From Guillardia theta CCMP2712 (Eukaryota > Cryptophyceae > Pyrenomonadales > Geminigeraceae), in NCBI RefSeq assembly GCF_000315625.1, contig NW_005434660.1, forward strand, positions 102,325 to 158,583: DNA of 56,259 nt. Direction: 5' to 3'. The notes beneath the pieces were generated by a model. That model saw only the letters and a list, made by a program, of their open reading frames with translations. It searched no databases and was not told the DNA's origin. The translations under genes were made by a program, and so were the position numbers. Shown here in pieces: positions 24,210 through 39,266 of this stretch (position 1 is its first letter; the number at the start of each line of letters is the position of its first letter).

Positions 24210-26276
24210 ATGTCCACGACGCTCCCGCTCCTCCATGGCCGAGGAGGCTCGCGCAACGACGTATCTTTCCTTAGCGCATCGAGATCGTGGAGGAGGGCAG
24301 TTGTGTCTGCAGGAGCAGGAGCTTCCTGCTACCTGATGAAGAACAGCAGATGGGGGATTCTGCTTGAGCTGACGGCAGACGGCAGAATTTTCTTCACGCC
24401 CTTGGATTGTTGGCGGAGGGAGTTCTGCAAGGATGGGAAGGTGAGAAGGGCAGCAAGGAAGGATGGTTCAGAGAGAGGGCAGAGACATTCGGCGGACTTT
24501 GATGAGATCAGGTTCACCACTGAGAGCATGTTTGGCTGGCATGTTGTTGCACATGGGCAGGACATCTGCGTTCACCACCAGGAGCAGCCAAGTGCCAACA
24601 TGCCAACAGCGATCTTGGTCCCTGACTCTCTCTTCCTCTTCGGGTACGATGATGAGACAAGGGTCGTCCTCCCAAGGTCTTGTATCAAAGTCCGCAGGCA
24701 GGAAGACTACAAGCACGTCGACTCGCATGAAACTAGTTCAGTCCTACAGGCTTGTAAGCACATGAGCACGGAAGAAACGTACAGGGTCCCTGAAGTCAGT
24801 CAAGCTCCAGGAGAGCTGGAGGAGCCGGACACTCTTGGATCGTTGAGGAGATCGTACGAAAGAAGATCTGGGGAGCATCGGGAGAGGAGGAGGAGAATGG
24901 AGGAGGTGTTCAAGTACCCAGCGGCGCTGAGGATGCGATGCTCATTGCTGTTCGAGCTGACGCACCTGCACCTTGAGGCAGAGGAAGGTATCATCGATGC
25001 CCCTGCTCTCAAGAGCAGGAGCAAGAGCGTGCTGCAGTCAAACCTCAAGTGGATGAAGGAGGCGGGCAAGAGGAGCAGGAGCCTGTCTTCCCTCGGCGAC
25101 ATATTCGCTGAGGGGCAGGACTCTCTCTGTCATGCGTGGGAGAGGCTGACGTGGGACGCGAAGCTGCGAACGATCCAGTTCCTCCTCAAGTGCGAAGACG
25201 TGCAACTGAGCGAGAAGCATGCTCCTGTCACTGCTCTGCTGCAGGTGCTGCTCCAATCTGGTGCATGGAGGAGATTCGTTGCGAGCGAGACAGACGAGGC
25301 GGCAGAGAGGAAGCAGCCGGGAGAGGAGGAGGAGCGGGAGCTGAGGGGAGTGGCGGTCTGTGGGAGGGAGGAGATGGAGAGGACCAGGCGACTGTTCGCG
25401 TCCTTGTCGGGGAGGCAGGTGGGTCAGATGTACGACGAGTGCGAGCGGTGCGGCAGACCCTGCAACGTCGCTGGCTCGGGGATCTGCGTGCGCTGCCTCC
25501 AGCTGGGGGGGGACGGGGAGCTTGGAGATTTCTCAGCTGTCATCAGCGGGCCCTCCACCTACCTGGGGGACAGCCGGAACTTTCGTCGGCACTCAGGGTT
25601 CAGTGAGTACCTCGCTCCTCCCTCCGCCTCCCCCAAGAGGGCGGCGGCGGACAAGCTCGCGGCGGTGTCGAGGAGGAGGGAGGAGTTCGGGCGAGTGTTC
25701 CCTCCTATCGCACGTGGAGAGGAGGGGAGGGTGCTCAGGATGGCCGCGATGCTGGCCGAGAGCAAGAGGAAGCCTCCCTCCGACCGGCTCAAGTTCCTTC
25801 AGAACGTCAGGAGCAACGAGCTGGACCAGGTTCTGGACATGCTGCAGCAGTTACAGGACTCGAAGTCCTCCGTCAGCAAGCTGGTCGAGACGAGAGACGA
25901 GGAGGGGAACACTGGCTTCATGATCGCAGCCGTGCAGGGGCTGAGGAGGATGTGCAGAGCGCTGCTGGACTTCAGCTGCAACGTGGACGCGCAGAACGTG
26001 GAGGGCAACACGGCATTGCACCTCTGCCAGATCAAAGGCCAGCACTCGATGATCCCCTTTATCCTCAAGAAGGTGTGTCAACCCCTCCCGACCCTCCTAC
26101 CTCCTCTCCTCCTCTCTTCCCTCCACTGGTCAACTTCTGTCCTCTCCCTTGATCTCTTCACCCCTCCTCTCCTTTCCTCTCCTCTCTCTCCCCCTCTCTC
26201 CTCCAGTCTGATCAGCTGGCAGGGAGCGGATCCCTCCATAGCGAACTTGCAGGGCAAGACCTACAACGAGTCCTAA
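24210..26276 (+). CDS. Ankyrin-repeat protein with a small Cys4 zinc-ribbon-like motif
   Basis: Exon 1 is 24210-26072 and exon 2 is 26223-26276; the 150-base CT-rich intron joins FILKK/GADPSIANLQGKTYNES. The product is about 638 residues. Order: unknown N-terminal domain (about 1-200, with a folded-looking segment WGILLELTADGRIFFTPLDC), charged helical middle, CERCGRPCN...GICVRCLQLGG at about 408-430 (C-x2-C and C-x2-C, a possible zinc site), and C-terminal ankyrin repeats (RDEEGNTGFMIAAVQGL, DAQNVEGNTALHLCQIKGQH, DPSIANLQGKTYNES), about three. Ankyrins mediate protein binding. No catalytic domain was recognised. The stop codon is four bases from the stop of the convergent downstream gene. 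Confidence 0.8.
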   Translation: MSTTLPLLHGRGGSRNDVSFLSASRSWRRAVVSAGAGASCYLMKNSRWGILLELTADGRIFFTPLDCWRREFCKDGKVRRAARKDGSERGQRHSADFDEIRFTTESMFGWHVVAHGQDICVHHQEQPSANMPTAILVPDSLFLFGYDDETRVVLPRSCIKVRRQEDYKHVDSHETSSVLQACKHMSTEETYRVPEVSQAPGELEEPDTLGSLRRSYERRSGEHRERRRRMEEVFKYPAALRMRCSLLFELTHLHLEAEEGIIDAPALKSRSKSVLQSNLKWMKEAGKRSRSLSSLGDIFAEGQDSLCHAWERLTWDAKLRTIQFLLKCEDVQLSEKHAPVTALLQVLLQSGAWRRFVASETDEAAERKQPGEEEERELRGVAVCGREEMERTRRLFASLSGRQVGQMYDECERCGRPCNVAGSGICVRCLQLGGDGELGDFSAVISGPSTYLGDSRNFRRHSGFSEYLAPPSASPKRAAADKLAAVSRRREEFGRVFPPIARGEEGRVLRMAAMLAESKRKPPSDRLKFLQNVRSNELDQVLDMLQQLQDSKSSVSKLVETRDEEGNTGFMIAAVQGLRRMCRALLDFSCNVDAQNVEGNTALHLCQIKGQHSMIPFILKKVCQPLPTLLPPLLLSSLHWSTSVLSLDLFTPPLLSSPLSPPLSSSLISWQGADPSIANLQGKTYNES

Positions 26277-26280
26277 CCCT

Positions 26281-30920
<4,640 letters not shown>

Positions 30921-31406
30921 GTTAGGCGCTTTCCTGTCCGGATCTCCTGCTACACCTTACCCCACTGCCCAGAGACCAGTGCTGATGTGCGGCTGAGTTG
31001 TAGACACGTCTTCATCTACACCCTGCCATAGTTCGCTTGCGGATCAGCAAACAGACTGACACTTGAGATCGCAATCTGATGTACTTCCTCCTGGTGCGAG
31101 GGTGATATCTAAGCCCAGAAGCAAGAAACTCTCCTCCTTGCTTCTCTCCCCTCTCCTCTATCCAGCGATCCGAGACCTCCTCCCCTTCCTCCCTTCCTCC
31201 GCCTCCTCCTCCTCCTCCTCCTCCTCAGTCCTGCATCGAGCAAGGCATGAAGCGCCTAGTGATCTCCGAGAAATTGCTGACACAAGGAAATGAGGGAGAT
31301 GATACAACGGAATGCGCGGGGAGGAGGGTAACCTCAAATGAATGCGGCAGGTTGTGATGAGATGCGGGTCCGAAGATAGAGATGATGAGCCGAGACGAAT
31401 GAAAAT
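30921..31406. other. Divergent intergenic region
   Basis: No gene seen. It lies between the starts of the minus-strand TPR-like gene and the plus-strand kinase gene. A (CCT)n tract is at about 31197-31227. Confidence 0.5.
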
Positions 31407-31549
31407 GATGAGATGTTATGATGAGGTGTTATGATGAGGTGTTATGATGAGGTGTTATGATGAGGTGTTATGATGAGGTGTTATGATGAGGTGTTATGAT
31501 GAGGTGTTATGATGAGTTTTTATGATGAGATGTTGTGATGCATGCATCA
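31407..31549 (+). repeat. 13-base minisatellite upstream of the RCK kinase gene
   Basis: Eleven units of GATGAGGTGTTAT, the first and last few with one to three changes. It ends about 125 bases before the kinase start codon, so it falls in the promoter or 5' UTR. Confidence 0.95.
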
Positions 31550-31673
31550 TGTGTGAAGAGACGACGCAATGTGTTACGATGAGTCAGCACAACATGAGCT
31601 GGAGGCATGAAACGCCATCGTGAGACATCGGACGAGGCCTTGTGATTGGATCGAGATCAGCTCAGGTGTCTCA

Positions 31674-33320
31674 ATGGATCGATACCGCGTGATCAAGCAG
31701 CTGGGAGATGGCACGTACGGGGAAGTCTTGAAGGCTTCCAACAAGGCCACAGGAGAGATAGTGGCTGTGAAGCGAATGAAACGGAAGTATCGCTCATGGG
31801 AGGAGTGCATAGCGCTGAAGGAGGTGAAGGTGCTTCGCAAGATGAAGCACCCTAACATCGTCCGGCTCAAGGAAGTGATCAAGGAGAACGACATCCTCTA
31901 CTTCGTGTTTGAGTTCCTCGACCAGAACCTGTACGAGCTGAGCAAGAATCGGAGGAAGGCCTTCCCGGAATGCGCGATAAGGAACTACATGTTTCACGTG
32001 CTCCAGGGGCTCAGCTACATGCACAAGTGCGGCTACTACCACCGCGACATCAAACCCGAGAACATCCTCGTATGCGGGGACATCGCTAAAGTAGCTGACT
32101 TCGGCCTTGCCAAAGAGATTCACTCGCGCCCCCCCCAGACGGACTATGTCTCTACCCGATGGTACCGCGCTCCTGAAGTCCTCCTACGGAGCCCGAGCTA
32201 CAACGCTCCCATCGACGTCTGGGCAGTGGGCTGCATGATGGTGGAGCTGATGATGCTGCGTCCCCTGTTCCCCGGCTCCTCGGAGGCGGACGTTCTCTTC
32301 AAGATCTGTACCGTCCTGGGGACCCCGACGGCAGAGACATGGAGAGATGGGATCAAACAAGTCGTTGCTCGTCCTCCTGTCACGTTGAGGCTGATCCTCC
32401 TGCAGGCGTCCATGATCAACTATCGGTTTCCCAAGCTCAGCCCAGCCCCCCTCCAAAGTATTGTCCAGCATGCAAGTCAGGTACAGCCTCCGCCTCCTCC
32501 TCAGCTTCTCCCTGACTCATGCCGCAGGAGTCGCTCGCCGTCATCGCCGACATGCTCCTCTGGGATCCCTCGCAGCGACCGACTTGCTCTGAGTGCCTGC
32601 AGTATCCCTTCTTCCGTGTGGGCCTGGACATCCCAGCTCCGGTACGGCCAAACGCCGACGTCGACGAGCTGAGAATCTCTGTAGGAGATGGATGGGGGTG
32701 AAACCCGCATGGTTGACCTCAGCAGCTGCCCAGCTGGATTAGACAGGCTCCCTTCCCAGCCCGACATTCCTGGAGGGCCAGGGCCTACGAAGGTGAGCAA
32801 TAGGGTCAAGCATGTCGGATCAGTTGCTGATGCTCACGATACAGGTAGACAATCAAGTTGAGCAAGCAGAAGGAAGTTTGCAGGAGGCTGGTACCAAGAA
32901 GAGGGTCCCTTCCTCCCTTGCCCTCCTGCTGCAGTCAAGATACGTTGCCGGCACCGTCCTGACGGCCAACCAGAATCCTAAGGATTCCAGCCAAGTCAGC
33001 CAGCGCTTTCTGGAGCTTCCTGTAGAAACTGTTTCAGCAAACTACCGGGGGCCCAAAGGTAAAAGTGCGAGCAGGAGGAGAAACATACGTCACTGCTCGT
33101 GCTCCTGGCACTTGACGTCAAGTGCCAGGAGCAGGAGCGTGTGGTGGTGGTGGTGGTGGTGGTGGTGGTGGTTGTAGTAGTGGCGGTGGTAGTAGGTGCA
33201 GGAGGAGGAGGATTGTTAACTCGAGTAACAGACGCGGGATCATTGCTATCAAACCCGCTACAGGCAGCGGTGAAAGGCATCGCAGACATCTCCATACGGT
33301 ATTCGAAATCCTTTATCTGA
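31674..33320 (+). CDS. RCK-family (MAK/ICK/MOK) CMGC protein kinase
   Basis: Six exons: 31674-32360, 32406-32480, 32528-32641, 32685-32792, 32845-33058 and 33232-33320; 428 residues. Kinase motifs in order: LGDGTYGEV (glycine loop), VAVKRMKRKY (ATP Lys), ALKEVKVLRKM (helix-C Glu), HRDIKPENIL (catalytic Asp), DFGLAKEI (metal site), activation loop PPQTDYVSTRWYRAPEVLLR, and RPTCSECLQYPFF at the end of the domain. The TDY dual-phosphorylation motif with YRAPEVLLR is diagnostic of MAK/ICK/MOK rather than CDK (PSTAIRE absent) or classical MAPK. These kinases control cilium length and intraflagellar transport (LF4 in Chlamydomonas, DYF-5 in worms). A C-terminal tail of about 120 residues is unstructured-looking. 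Introns are 43-173 bases; the last carries a perfect palindrome. Start ATG at 31674 precedes DRYRVIKQLG, the normal kinase beginning. Confidence 0.93.
33100..33133. repeat. 34-base perfect palindrome inside a kinase intron
   Basis: Arms of 17 bases (TGCTCCTGGCACTTGAC and its reverse complement) meet without a spacer, centred on TTGACGTCAA, which contains the CRE-like octamer TGACGTCA. It sits in the intron 33059-33231, next to a (GGT)n tract. Confidence 0.95.
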
Positions 33321-33952
33321 TCTCCACCTGACTCTAGAACGAAGTGCTGGGCCGTCGGAGTCCAACAGAAAGCAATATGATGCCTTTGGGAGGAGGAGAT
33401 ATTGACTTTTGATACTGATTGGAGCCATGGAAGCCATTAAGGGCCATTGTTCCGCCATGAACAGAAGGGCAAAGAGACCGATGGTATTCGCATTTTCCAA
33501 TTAACTTTTAATGATCAAGTTTCGCCTCCCTTGATACCCAACACATGTTGGCTGCTCCTAGCTTGTTTCAATAAAGTCTTAATCCCTACGTTGCCTTTTT
33601 CCTGTTCCCCTGTGACAGATCAGCGTCTTGTCGTCAAGAAGCTTTACTTGATGAAACTCACCTTGATCGCGACGATTCCCTCGATGAAGACGAGGAAGAT
33701 GACGAGGACGATGATGATGATGACGATGATGATGATGATGAGGAGGAGTCGCTGTCGCTGTCGCTGTAAAAGCCCACCATGAGAACACAAACTTGTTCGT
33801 CCAGCAAGCATGAGCATGTCTGGCCACCTGCTTGAGCTCGACGAGTCGCTGCTGGATGAGCTAGAGGAGGAAGAGGAGGGAGACGGGGATCGGCTCTTCT
33901 TCCTGTTAGCAGGAGAACCACCGATGAGACACAGGAAGCACAAACGACTCGC
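33321..33952. other. Intergenic region with (GAT)n tract
   Basis: No gene accepted. A GAC/GAT-rich tract lies at about 33691-33745; poly-Asp or poly-Ser frames there are repeat artefacts. The region separates the convergent kinase gene and the minus-strand coiled-coil gene. Confidence 0.5.
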
Positions 33953-34617
33953 TCACTTCTTCTTCTTCTTGTCTTTCGAGACCACCGGCTTCGGGGGAGG
34001 CGGCAACCTGCGACGTCTCAATGGCGGAGGATGAGCAGGGGGGCCTATCGACCTGTCGAGGAAGCTACTGCGAGGCTCGTCGGGGGGCAGGCAAGGAACT
34101 GCCTCCCTCGGCTTCAGAGGATCGCGAGATCGTGAGACAGGCTTCACGTGCTTTGGCTTCGATGTCGACAGGCCCCAGCATTGCCTTGAAACCCAACAAG
34201 AGTGAATCGAACGACAGACACGCCCTATCGTCCTCACCCCATCTCATACTTGGACTCGTTGAACGACCTCGGAACGTACTTCTGCACGGCCTCCCTCGGA
34301 CGTTTCGTGATCTGCACGGACCCAACTTTCTCTGTGCTGCTGGCATAGAGCTGACGGAGAGCGGACGCCCTTGCTTCCCTTCGGCTGATACCGACCTCCT
34401 CCTGCCCAAAGGCATTGATGAACTGTCCTCCGACCTTGGGCTGGAGTTGGTTCTGCTGTGATGCCTGCATGCATGGTCAGCATTTCGTCTGCGAGCAATC
34501 AGCCATGAAGAAGTTGATGGTCACCTGCAGAAGCCTCTGTGTGATCTCGGCGGCTTCCTTTCGCTGCTCCAGCTTCTCCTTCTTCTGATTGCGCACGTGG
34601 AAATCCTCTATGTCCAT
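33953..34617 (-). CDS. Coiled-coil protein with basic proline-rich tail, unknown function
   Basis: Three exons are supported. The first starts at an ATG at 34617 (MDIEDFHVRNQKKEKLEQRK, a charged helix) and ends near 34525. The second is about 34467-34246 (QQNQLQPKVGGQFINAFGQE ... PRSFNESKYEMG). The third, after a 53-base intron, encodes a Pro/Arg-rich segment (PPAHPPPLRRRRLPPPPKPV) ending KDKKKKK and a stop at 33953. All joins keep phase. The acceptor 12 bases before the first ATG (exon then NRFKMDIEDF) suggests a further 5' exon above 34640, which I could not find. About 160 residues as modelled. Family not recognised; the basic tail hints at a nuclear or nucleic-acid role (weak inference). 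Confidence 0.55.
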
Positions 34618-34639
34618 CTTGAATCTGTTCTGACGGCCA

Positions 34640-35383
34640 GCACAGAGACAGCGAGAGAGGAGGGGATCTTGATGGTTTGTTACACCTTAGATGTGCGCTA
34701 GCAGCGAGGGCAGCAGGAAGTCGGAGTGAAAACCCTGCGCGTGCGGATTGGCAGACTCGGTGCAAGGGAGGAGGAGGAGAGCGAGAGCAAGAGGCAGAGA
34801 AGGGGGAGATTGAAGAGGAAGGAAGAGAAGTACGCTGGAGGGGGAGGGGGAGGGAGAGGGGGAGGGAGAGGGGGAGGGGGGGAGGAGGAGAAGGAGTAGG
34901 AGAGGGAGGGAGTTGGAGAGAGGGAGGAGAGGGCAGGAGAGGAAGTGGGCGATGTTCAGAGGGGGTAGAGGGTACAATCGGTTTCGTTTTAGGGGTGGGG
35001 GTGTTCATTGAACGGGTACCATAGAGCTTCAAATCACCTCCAATGCTGATGTACATATTCAGAATAAGGGTGGTAGGATTCCCGAGGAAGTACGGTAGGG
35101 TACTGAAAGGGGGTGGTACCCATGGTGGGTTTCCTGTGATGTGAACACGTCATGGTCAGAAAGAATCGAGCCGGGAAACGAGAACGATGTGGAGGAGAGC
35201 AGAGGGAGGGGAGGGGAGGAAGGAGAGGAGATGCGACAATGGGGCACAGATACTGGTCTGTTGTAGCATGAAGAGACAGGAGCGTACGAACACGGAGCAT
35301 ACTTGATCGTTCCAGAGGAGTTGAGATTTTTTCCAGGATGTCGGAGAACTGAATTGAGCGGTCTGTCCTCGTAGCCCTTCAAG
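34640..35383. other. Intergenic region, purine-rich then GGTAC-rich
   Basis: About 34760-34960 is purine-rich (GGGGGA units). About 34985-35125 contains words such as GGTAGGGTACTG and GGTACCCATGG, similar to stretches near 42.8 and 52.4 kb, possibly decayed repeats. A minus-strand open piece at about 35290-35385 looks weakly coding, but no gene could be built around it. Confidence 0.45.
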
Positions 35384-37595
35384 ATGCTGGCGTCTGTTGC
35401 GATAGCTGAGCTGGACAAGAACAACGACACCCTGCTAACATGGTACCGCCTCATTTCCCTTCCGTTGAACCCCTTGGGATCCCTCCCTCACGTATCCCTC
35501 ATCCCTCATGGAAGTGCAGGAGCTACCCGTCCTTGGACGAGAAGATCGGCTCACGGTTGGTCAAGCTGTGTGACATGGAGCTGCATCGAGACGCCAAGGG
35601 TCGCCACTACCTCCACCATCTCCTCAGCATGCTGTGACAGTGCAGTGCAGATCTCCAGAAATCGCTCAGGGATGAGAAGGTCGGAGCAATGGGCAGCGTC
35701 ATCTTCGCCCGCAGCCAGTGCGTCCCCCTGTGCCCGAAGCCTTCCTGATGGTGCGCGCGCAGAGGCCACTGGATGTACCTGCTGCCCTTCTCGGTAGGTG
35801 GTAGAAACTCCTCGTTGGACCAGGTACTGCCCCCACAAAGAGAGTTTGAAGGCGACGAAGGAGGAGAAGGGTGTGTTTGAGAAGCGATGGGGACTGAGGG
35901 AGGGATGATGAGAGGGGTAGAGAGGAGGGAAGAGCGAGGAGGAGGTTGTTACTGTTTGGCGAACACCAGACATGCAAACACTGGAGGAGTACAGTCGTTG
36001 CTCAGCTGCTGCTTGTTGGAGCGTACTGATTGAACCTGAAGGTTTCTTCGTTCGTGGTATCAGTTCAGAGCAGAGCATTCTTTCCCAACAAGTTCGAGGC
36101 ACTCTTGAAGGTTGCAAGCAGCATGCATGCGGCTGGTAACGTGATGAGGATGTTTGCAGGAACTTGTCATGGTTTATGCCTCGGAAGGAACTCCTCTCAG
36201 AGTTCTTGAAGGCTACCTCTCTGCAATGACGGTCGGAAAGTGAGAAGATGACATTGTGGAGATAACGCCTTGTTCTTGTTCTTCTTTCCCTTCACTTCCT
36301 CCCCTTTCTGTCCTTTCCTTCATGCATGTCCTCCCCTTCCTTTCTTGCTGTGGTGCATCTTTGCTTTGCGAATTCTCAGGTTTATTGTCAGGTTCCAGAA
36401 TTATGCTGAGAGTGCATTTCCTGACACGGACATGCAAACGTCGAACCTGCAAGTTCCGATCAGATGGATGATTGAGATGTTCGAAGTTGAGACTGTGCTG
36501 CTGTGGTCATGTATGCTATTGAAAAAAAGGTACAAACAATCATGACGAAGACTCATCTCTCATGGTTTTACGTGCGAAGGATGGTTGTTTACTCTAACAA
36601 GGTTCTTGAACTTCAACGATTCCTCCGTATCATCCCGGTCTTGTTGAGGGTTCCTCCTGTTCACTCGCACTGACGAGGTCAACAGGCCCTGGTCCCACAT
36701 CGAGAGTCATGGAATGTGCTGAAACCTTATTGCGTTGGTATGACCTATCTTGCTGTCACAACAGTATCCTCATCAGGCCTCGTGCAGGGGACGAGGAGGA
36801 CGAGGAAGAGCTCAAGACAGCAAGCTTCTTCGTTGCTGGGGCCCTTCAGCCGATGGAGTCCAACAAGGTGGGGAGGCATGAACGGGATGAAGATGTGTGT
36901 GTCGTCAGTCCTTACCGACAGGAACTTTGGGACATTTATGTTGACATCCCTTCACAATCTATCACGGTCAGTGACTGTGAAGGGTTAAAGCCTGCATGAC
37001 AGAACATGAAGGTGGGAGATCATGCAAAGAGAGATTTTACAGCTACATCTGTGCACAAGGTATGTTCTCCGCCATTTCAGTTCATCTTGATTTTTCTGAT
37101 GTTATTCCTTCCTGTCTTGATGTTTCTGTTTCTTTCTTTAATGTCTGAGCACGATTGCCAGGACATCGCAAGCTTCTTGTCCAAAGCGCTTGAGGAGAAT
37201 GTAGAAGACCAAGCAATAATTTCAGGTTGCCAACCTCGTGCGGTTTGATCTCTGAAGTATGACGTGCAGGGCTGCAAGAGAAGAATCAAGAATTGATCGA
37301 CAAGGTGTGATGTTGTTTTGTGTTCTTCATCCAACGAACATTCATACTTGATCAAACTAGCTGAAAATGTTGGCGGCGGACGAAGAGGACATGCTGCTAA
37401 GTTTGTCCTCCTTGCAAGAACAGGTAGAAGTAAGCAAGTTGCCTCTGAAGGACCCTTGACAACTTCTGCAGCTTCAAAACCCCAAGCTTGCATTCTTCCT
37501 TTACTCCGTCGCTCTTTCAGGTCAGTTGGACTGACCATTCAGAGGTGTTGTTTTGATGTCGAAATGCAGAGGGACTTGCTAGACCTGAGGCTTGA
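35384..37595 (+). CDS. DENND10 (FAM45)-like DENN-domain protein
   Basis: Exons: 35384-35442, 35520-35569, 35651-35717, 35763-35793, 36042-36110, 36160-36239, 36380-36529, 36580-36648, one or two pieces at about 36692-36867, then 36922-36970, 37019-37059, 37162-37225, 37270-37304, 37361-37423, 37472-37520 and 37570-37595. Spliced peptide follows animal DENND10 from end to end: LLTWSYPSLDEKIGSRLVKL, VIFARSQGHWMYLLPFS, SVQSRAFFPNKFEALLKELV, RVLEGYLSAMTVGK, IEMFEVETVLLWSCMLLKKR, MVVYSNKVLELQRFLRIIP, SFFVAGALQPMESNKELWDI and a short tail ending EGLARPEA. The motif ETVLL....LLKKR.VVY is the DENN core. Family members act in late endosome/multivesicular body traffic and bind the CCC/retriever complex. 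Introns are mostly 44-80 bases. The join around 36650-36770 is unresolved. Confidence 0.85.
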
Positions 37596-37793
37596 AATTC
37601 GCAACCAAGATGATTTGAATTGTTTTTATTTTGAGATAGTTAGAAAGATTGGAATAAGAGGAAAATGTTTTTCTCACACACTTGACTTCACTCCATGGAG
37701 ACAGAGAAGGTAATTGGTTCAAATTGTGATACCAGGCCGAAAAAATGGGAATCGTTTGTTGAGACGAGAAAAAAAGAAACTGCCCGCCGTCAG

Positions 37794-38516
37794 TCATGAG
37801 CGAACCGAAACGCCAGTCATGTTCGTCGTCCACTGAGTTGGATGGAGAGATGAGGAAAGGAAGTCCAGGTATGTCCATGACAACCCATCATGCATCCCTG
37901 TATTGCCGCTAGCTTGCTCGCCGCTGCTCGCCGATCTGAAGGACGGGCAGTGATCATAGGACTGTTGGCAGAGGGGAAAGGCTTCCAGCACACACTCCGC
38001 CATGACTTCGCTAAACGAGAGATGCGGAGCGAAGTTTGACTGAGAAGTCGATGCCGATACCGATGGTGCCCTGCTTGGAGCAAATTCTTCGAAACAGGAC
38101 GCATATGACGTCTGCGGCACAGCTATAGCACCATCCTTCACTGAGTCATGCAGGTCCTTTAACGTCTGTTGTGCGCCGATTCCTTTCTGCTCCTTTTCCT
38201 CGTCCTTGATCGTTTTCCGTCTTTTTAGAAGCTTCTTCGAATTGTTCTCCTCTTCCGATGAGCCAACTTCGATCTCTTCGGGAGTCCAGAATTGTCTGGT
38301 CACCTGGGCCCAAGTTCGTCGATTCCATATGTCTCTGACTGTTTTTGCGCTTATGCCGTAGCAGCAGCCCACCACTTCGCTTGCTAAAGATTTGTCTTTT
38401 CTTGCATCATGACGCTCATTGAAGATCTTTACAACAAGCTCTTCGGTTAAAATTCTCCTTCTGTTCTCTTCCCTTCGCTTGCGAGCAGTTTCTGCCTGAG
38501 GAAGCAGTCCTTTCAT
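37794..38516 (-). CDS. HTH-like domain protein, paralogue A of a local pair
   Basis: The open frame extends above the chosen ATG (38516) to 38600, so an upstream exon is possible. Near the N-terminus lies ILTEELVVKIFNERHD, then EVVGCCYGISAKTVRDIWNR and RTWAQVT. The second stretch, YGISAKTVRDIWNRRTW, has the spacing of a helix-turn-helix recognition region. A basic linker (KKLLKRRKTIK) and a long Ser-rich tail follow; the stop is at 37794. The same domain (EVAKKIF ... YGVSAKTVRDIWDKRSW) occurs in the protein at 41751-42524 on the same strand. I recall similar domains as a large expanded family in cryptophytes, but cannot check it. DNA binding is an inference; relation to transposase-type HTH is possible. 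Confidence 0.6.
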   Translation of the reverse strand: MKGLLPQAETARKRREENRRRILTEELVVKIFNERHDARKDKSLASEVVGCCYGISAKTVRDIWNRRTWAQVTRQFWTPEEIEVGSSEEENNSKKLLKRRKTIKDEEKEQKGIGAQQTLKDLHDSVKDGAIAVPQTSYASCFEEFAPSRAPSVSASTSQSNFAPHLSFSEVMAECVLEAFPLCQQSYDHCPSFRSASSGEQASGNTGMHDGLSWTYLDFLSSSLHPTQWTTNMTGVSVRS

Positions 38517-38607
38517 GACGAAATGTACAACCGTGTTAAGATTTTTACGATGGAATGCAATTGATCTCTGCTCTTTTTCGCCACTTGATTTCCTCCACAC
38601 ACCACCT

Positions 38608-38648
38608 CTTCTCTTCTCTTCTCTTCTCTTCTCTTCTCTTCTCTTTTC
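38608..38648. repeat. (TCTTC)n pentanucleotide repeat
   Basis: About eight units, directly above the open frame of paralogue A. It could lie in its 5' UTR or first intron. Confidence 0.9.
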
Positions 38649-38649
38649 T

Positions 38650-39266
38650 CTGCTCTGCTGTCGCTCTTGGAGTTCCTCCTCCGTTATTTTACTTCTGGAT
38701 GAACTCCAAGGTGGTATCGTGACGTCTTGACTGGTTTAGTTTCCAAACCTATTCTTTTCGCAAGCGCTGAAAGGGTTATGTCTGGAAAACGCAACGTTCA
38801 GCCAAGAGCTGATGACAGGACTTATGAAAAGTATACTTTTTGATGGTATATGTCCAAACATATCATCTCGGAGGGTCGCAAGCATACCCCTCCAGGAACA
38901 TAAAAAGAGGGGTAGTGACAAGATCTTGACGTGCCAACGTCAGCCAGATGCAAAGACCCGAGATAGTCCCTGCCAATCGTCGCATTCTAACAGGCGTGTT
39001 CCTCTGAGGCCGTCACAAGTCACGGCCCCTCTCTATATTATTGAGCCTCCGGCGGACAGTCCGGCGCAGTGCTGATCTTTTAAACTTAACTTTGAGTAAA
39101 ATGTCCGGCGGATCTTCTCGGCCGTCCGCCTGGGAAGCTGGCCGGGCGGCCGCCTCGGACAGCCTCGGCCCGGCCCGGGGGTCAGCCAAGGGTCAGGCCG
39201 GGCCCGGCCAGGCCGTTGGACCCCCGCGGGCCTCATAAAAGTCCGCCGGTGATCTTTACTGGTGCT
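38650..39266. other. Intergenic region with dispersed repeat terminus (copy c) and GC-rich block
   Basis: At 39074-39100 the sequence TTAAACTTAACTTTGAGTAA is a reverse-orientation copy of the dispersed terminus. It is followed directly by a block (about 39103-39240) that is extremely GC-rich with GGCCCGGCC-type words. The block ends only about 25 bases before the aldo/keto reductase ATG, so the insertion abuts or forms its promoter/5' UTR. Confidence 0.7.

Noticed and set aside
31407-31549. CRISPR-like array
   Set aside because: Units are directly adjacent 13-mers without spacers, in eukaryotic DNA; it is a minisatellite.
33570-33950. Poly-Ser and poly-His frames near the GAT tract
   Set aside because: Repeat artefacts with no splice context or family resemblance.
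35551-36117. Minus-strand 188-residue frame
   Set aside because: The plus strand at the same place holds DENND10 exons with matching phase and homology.
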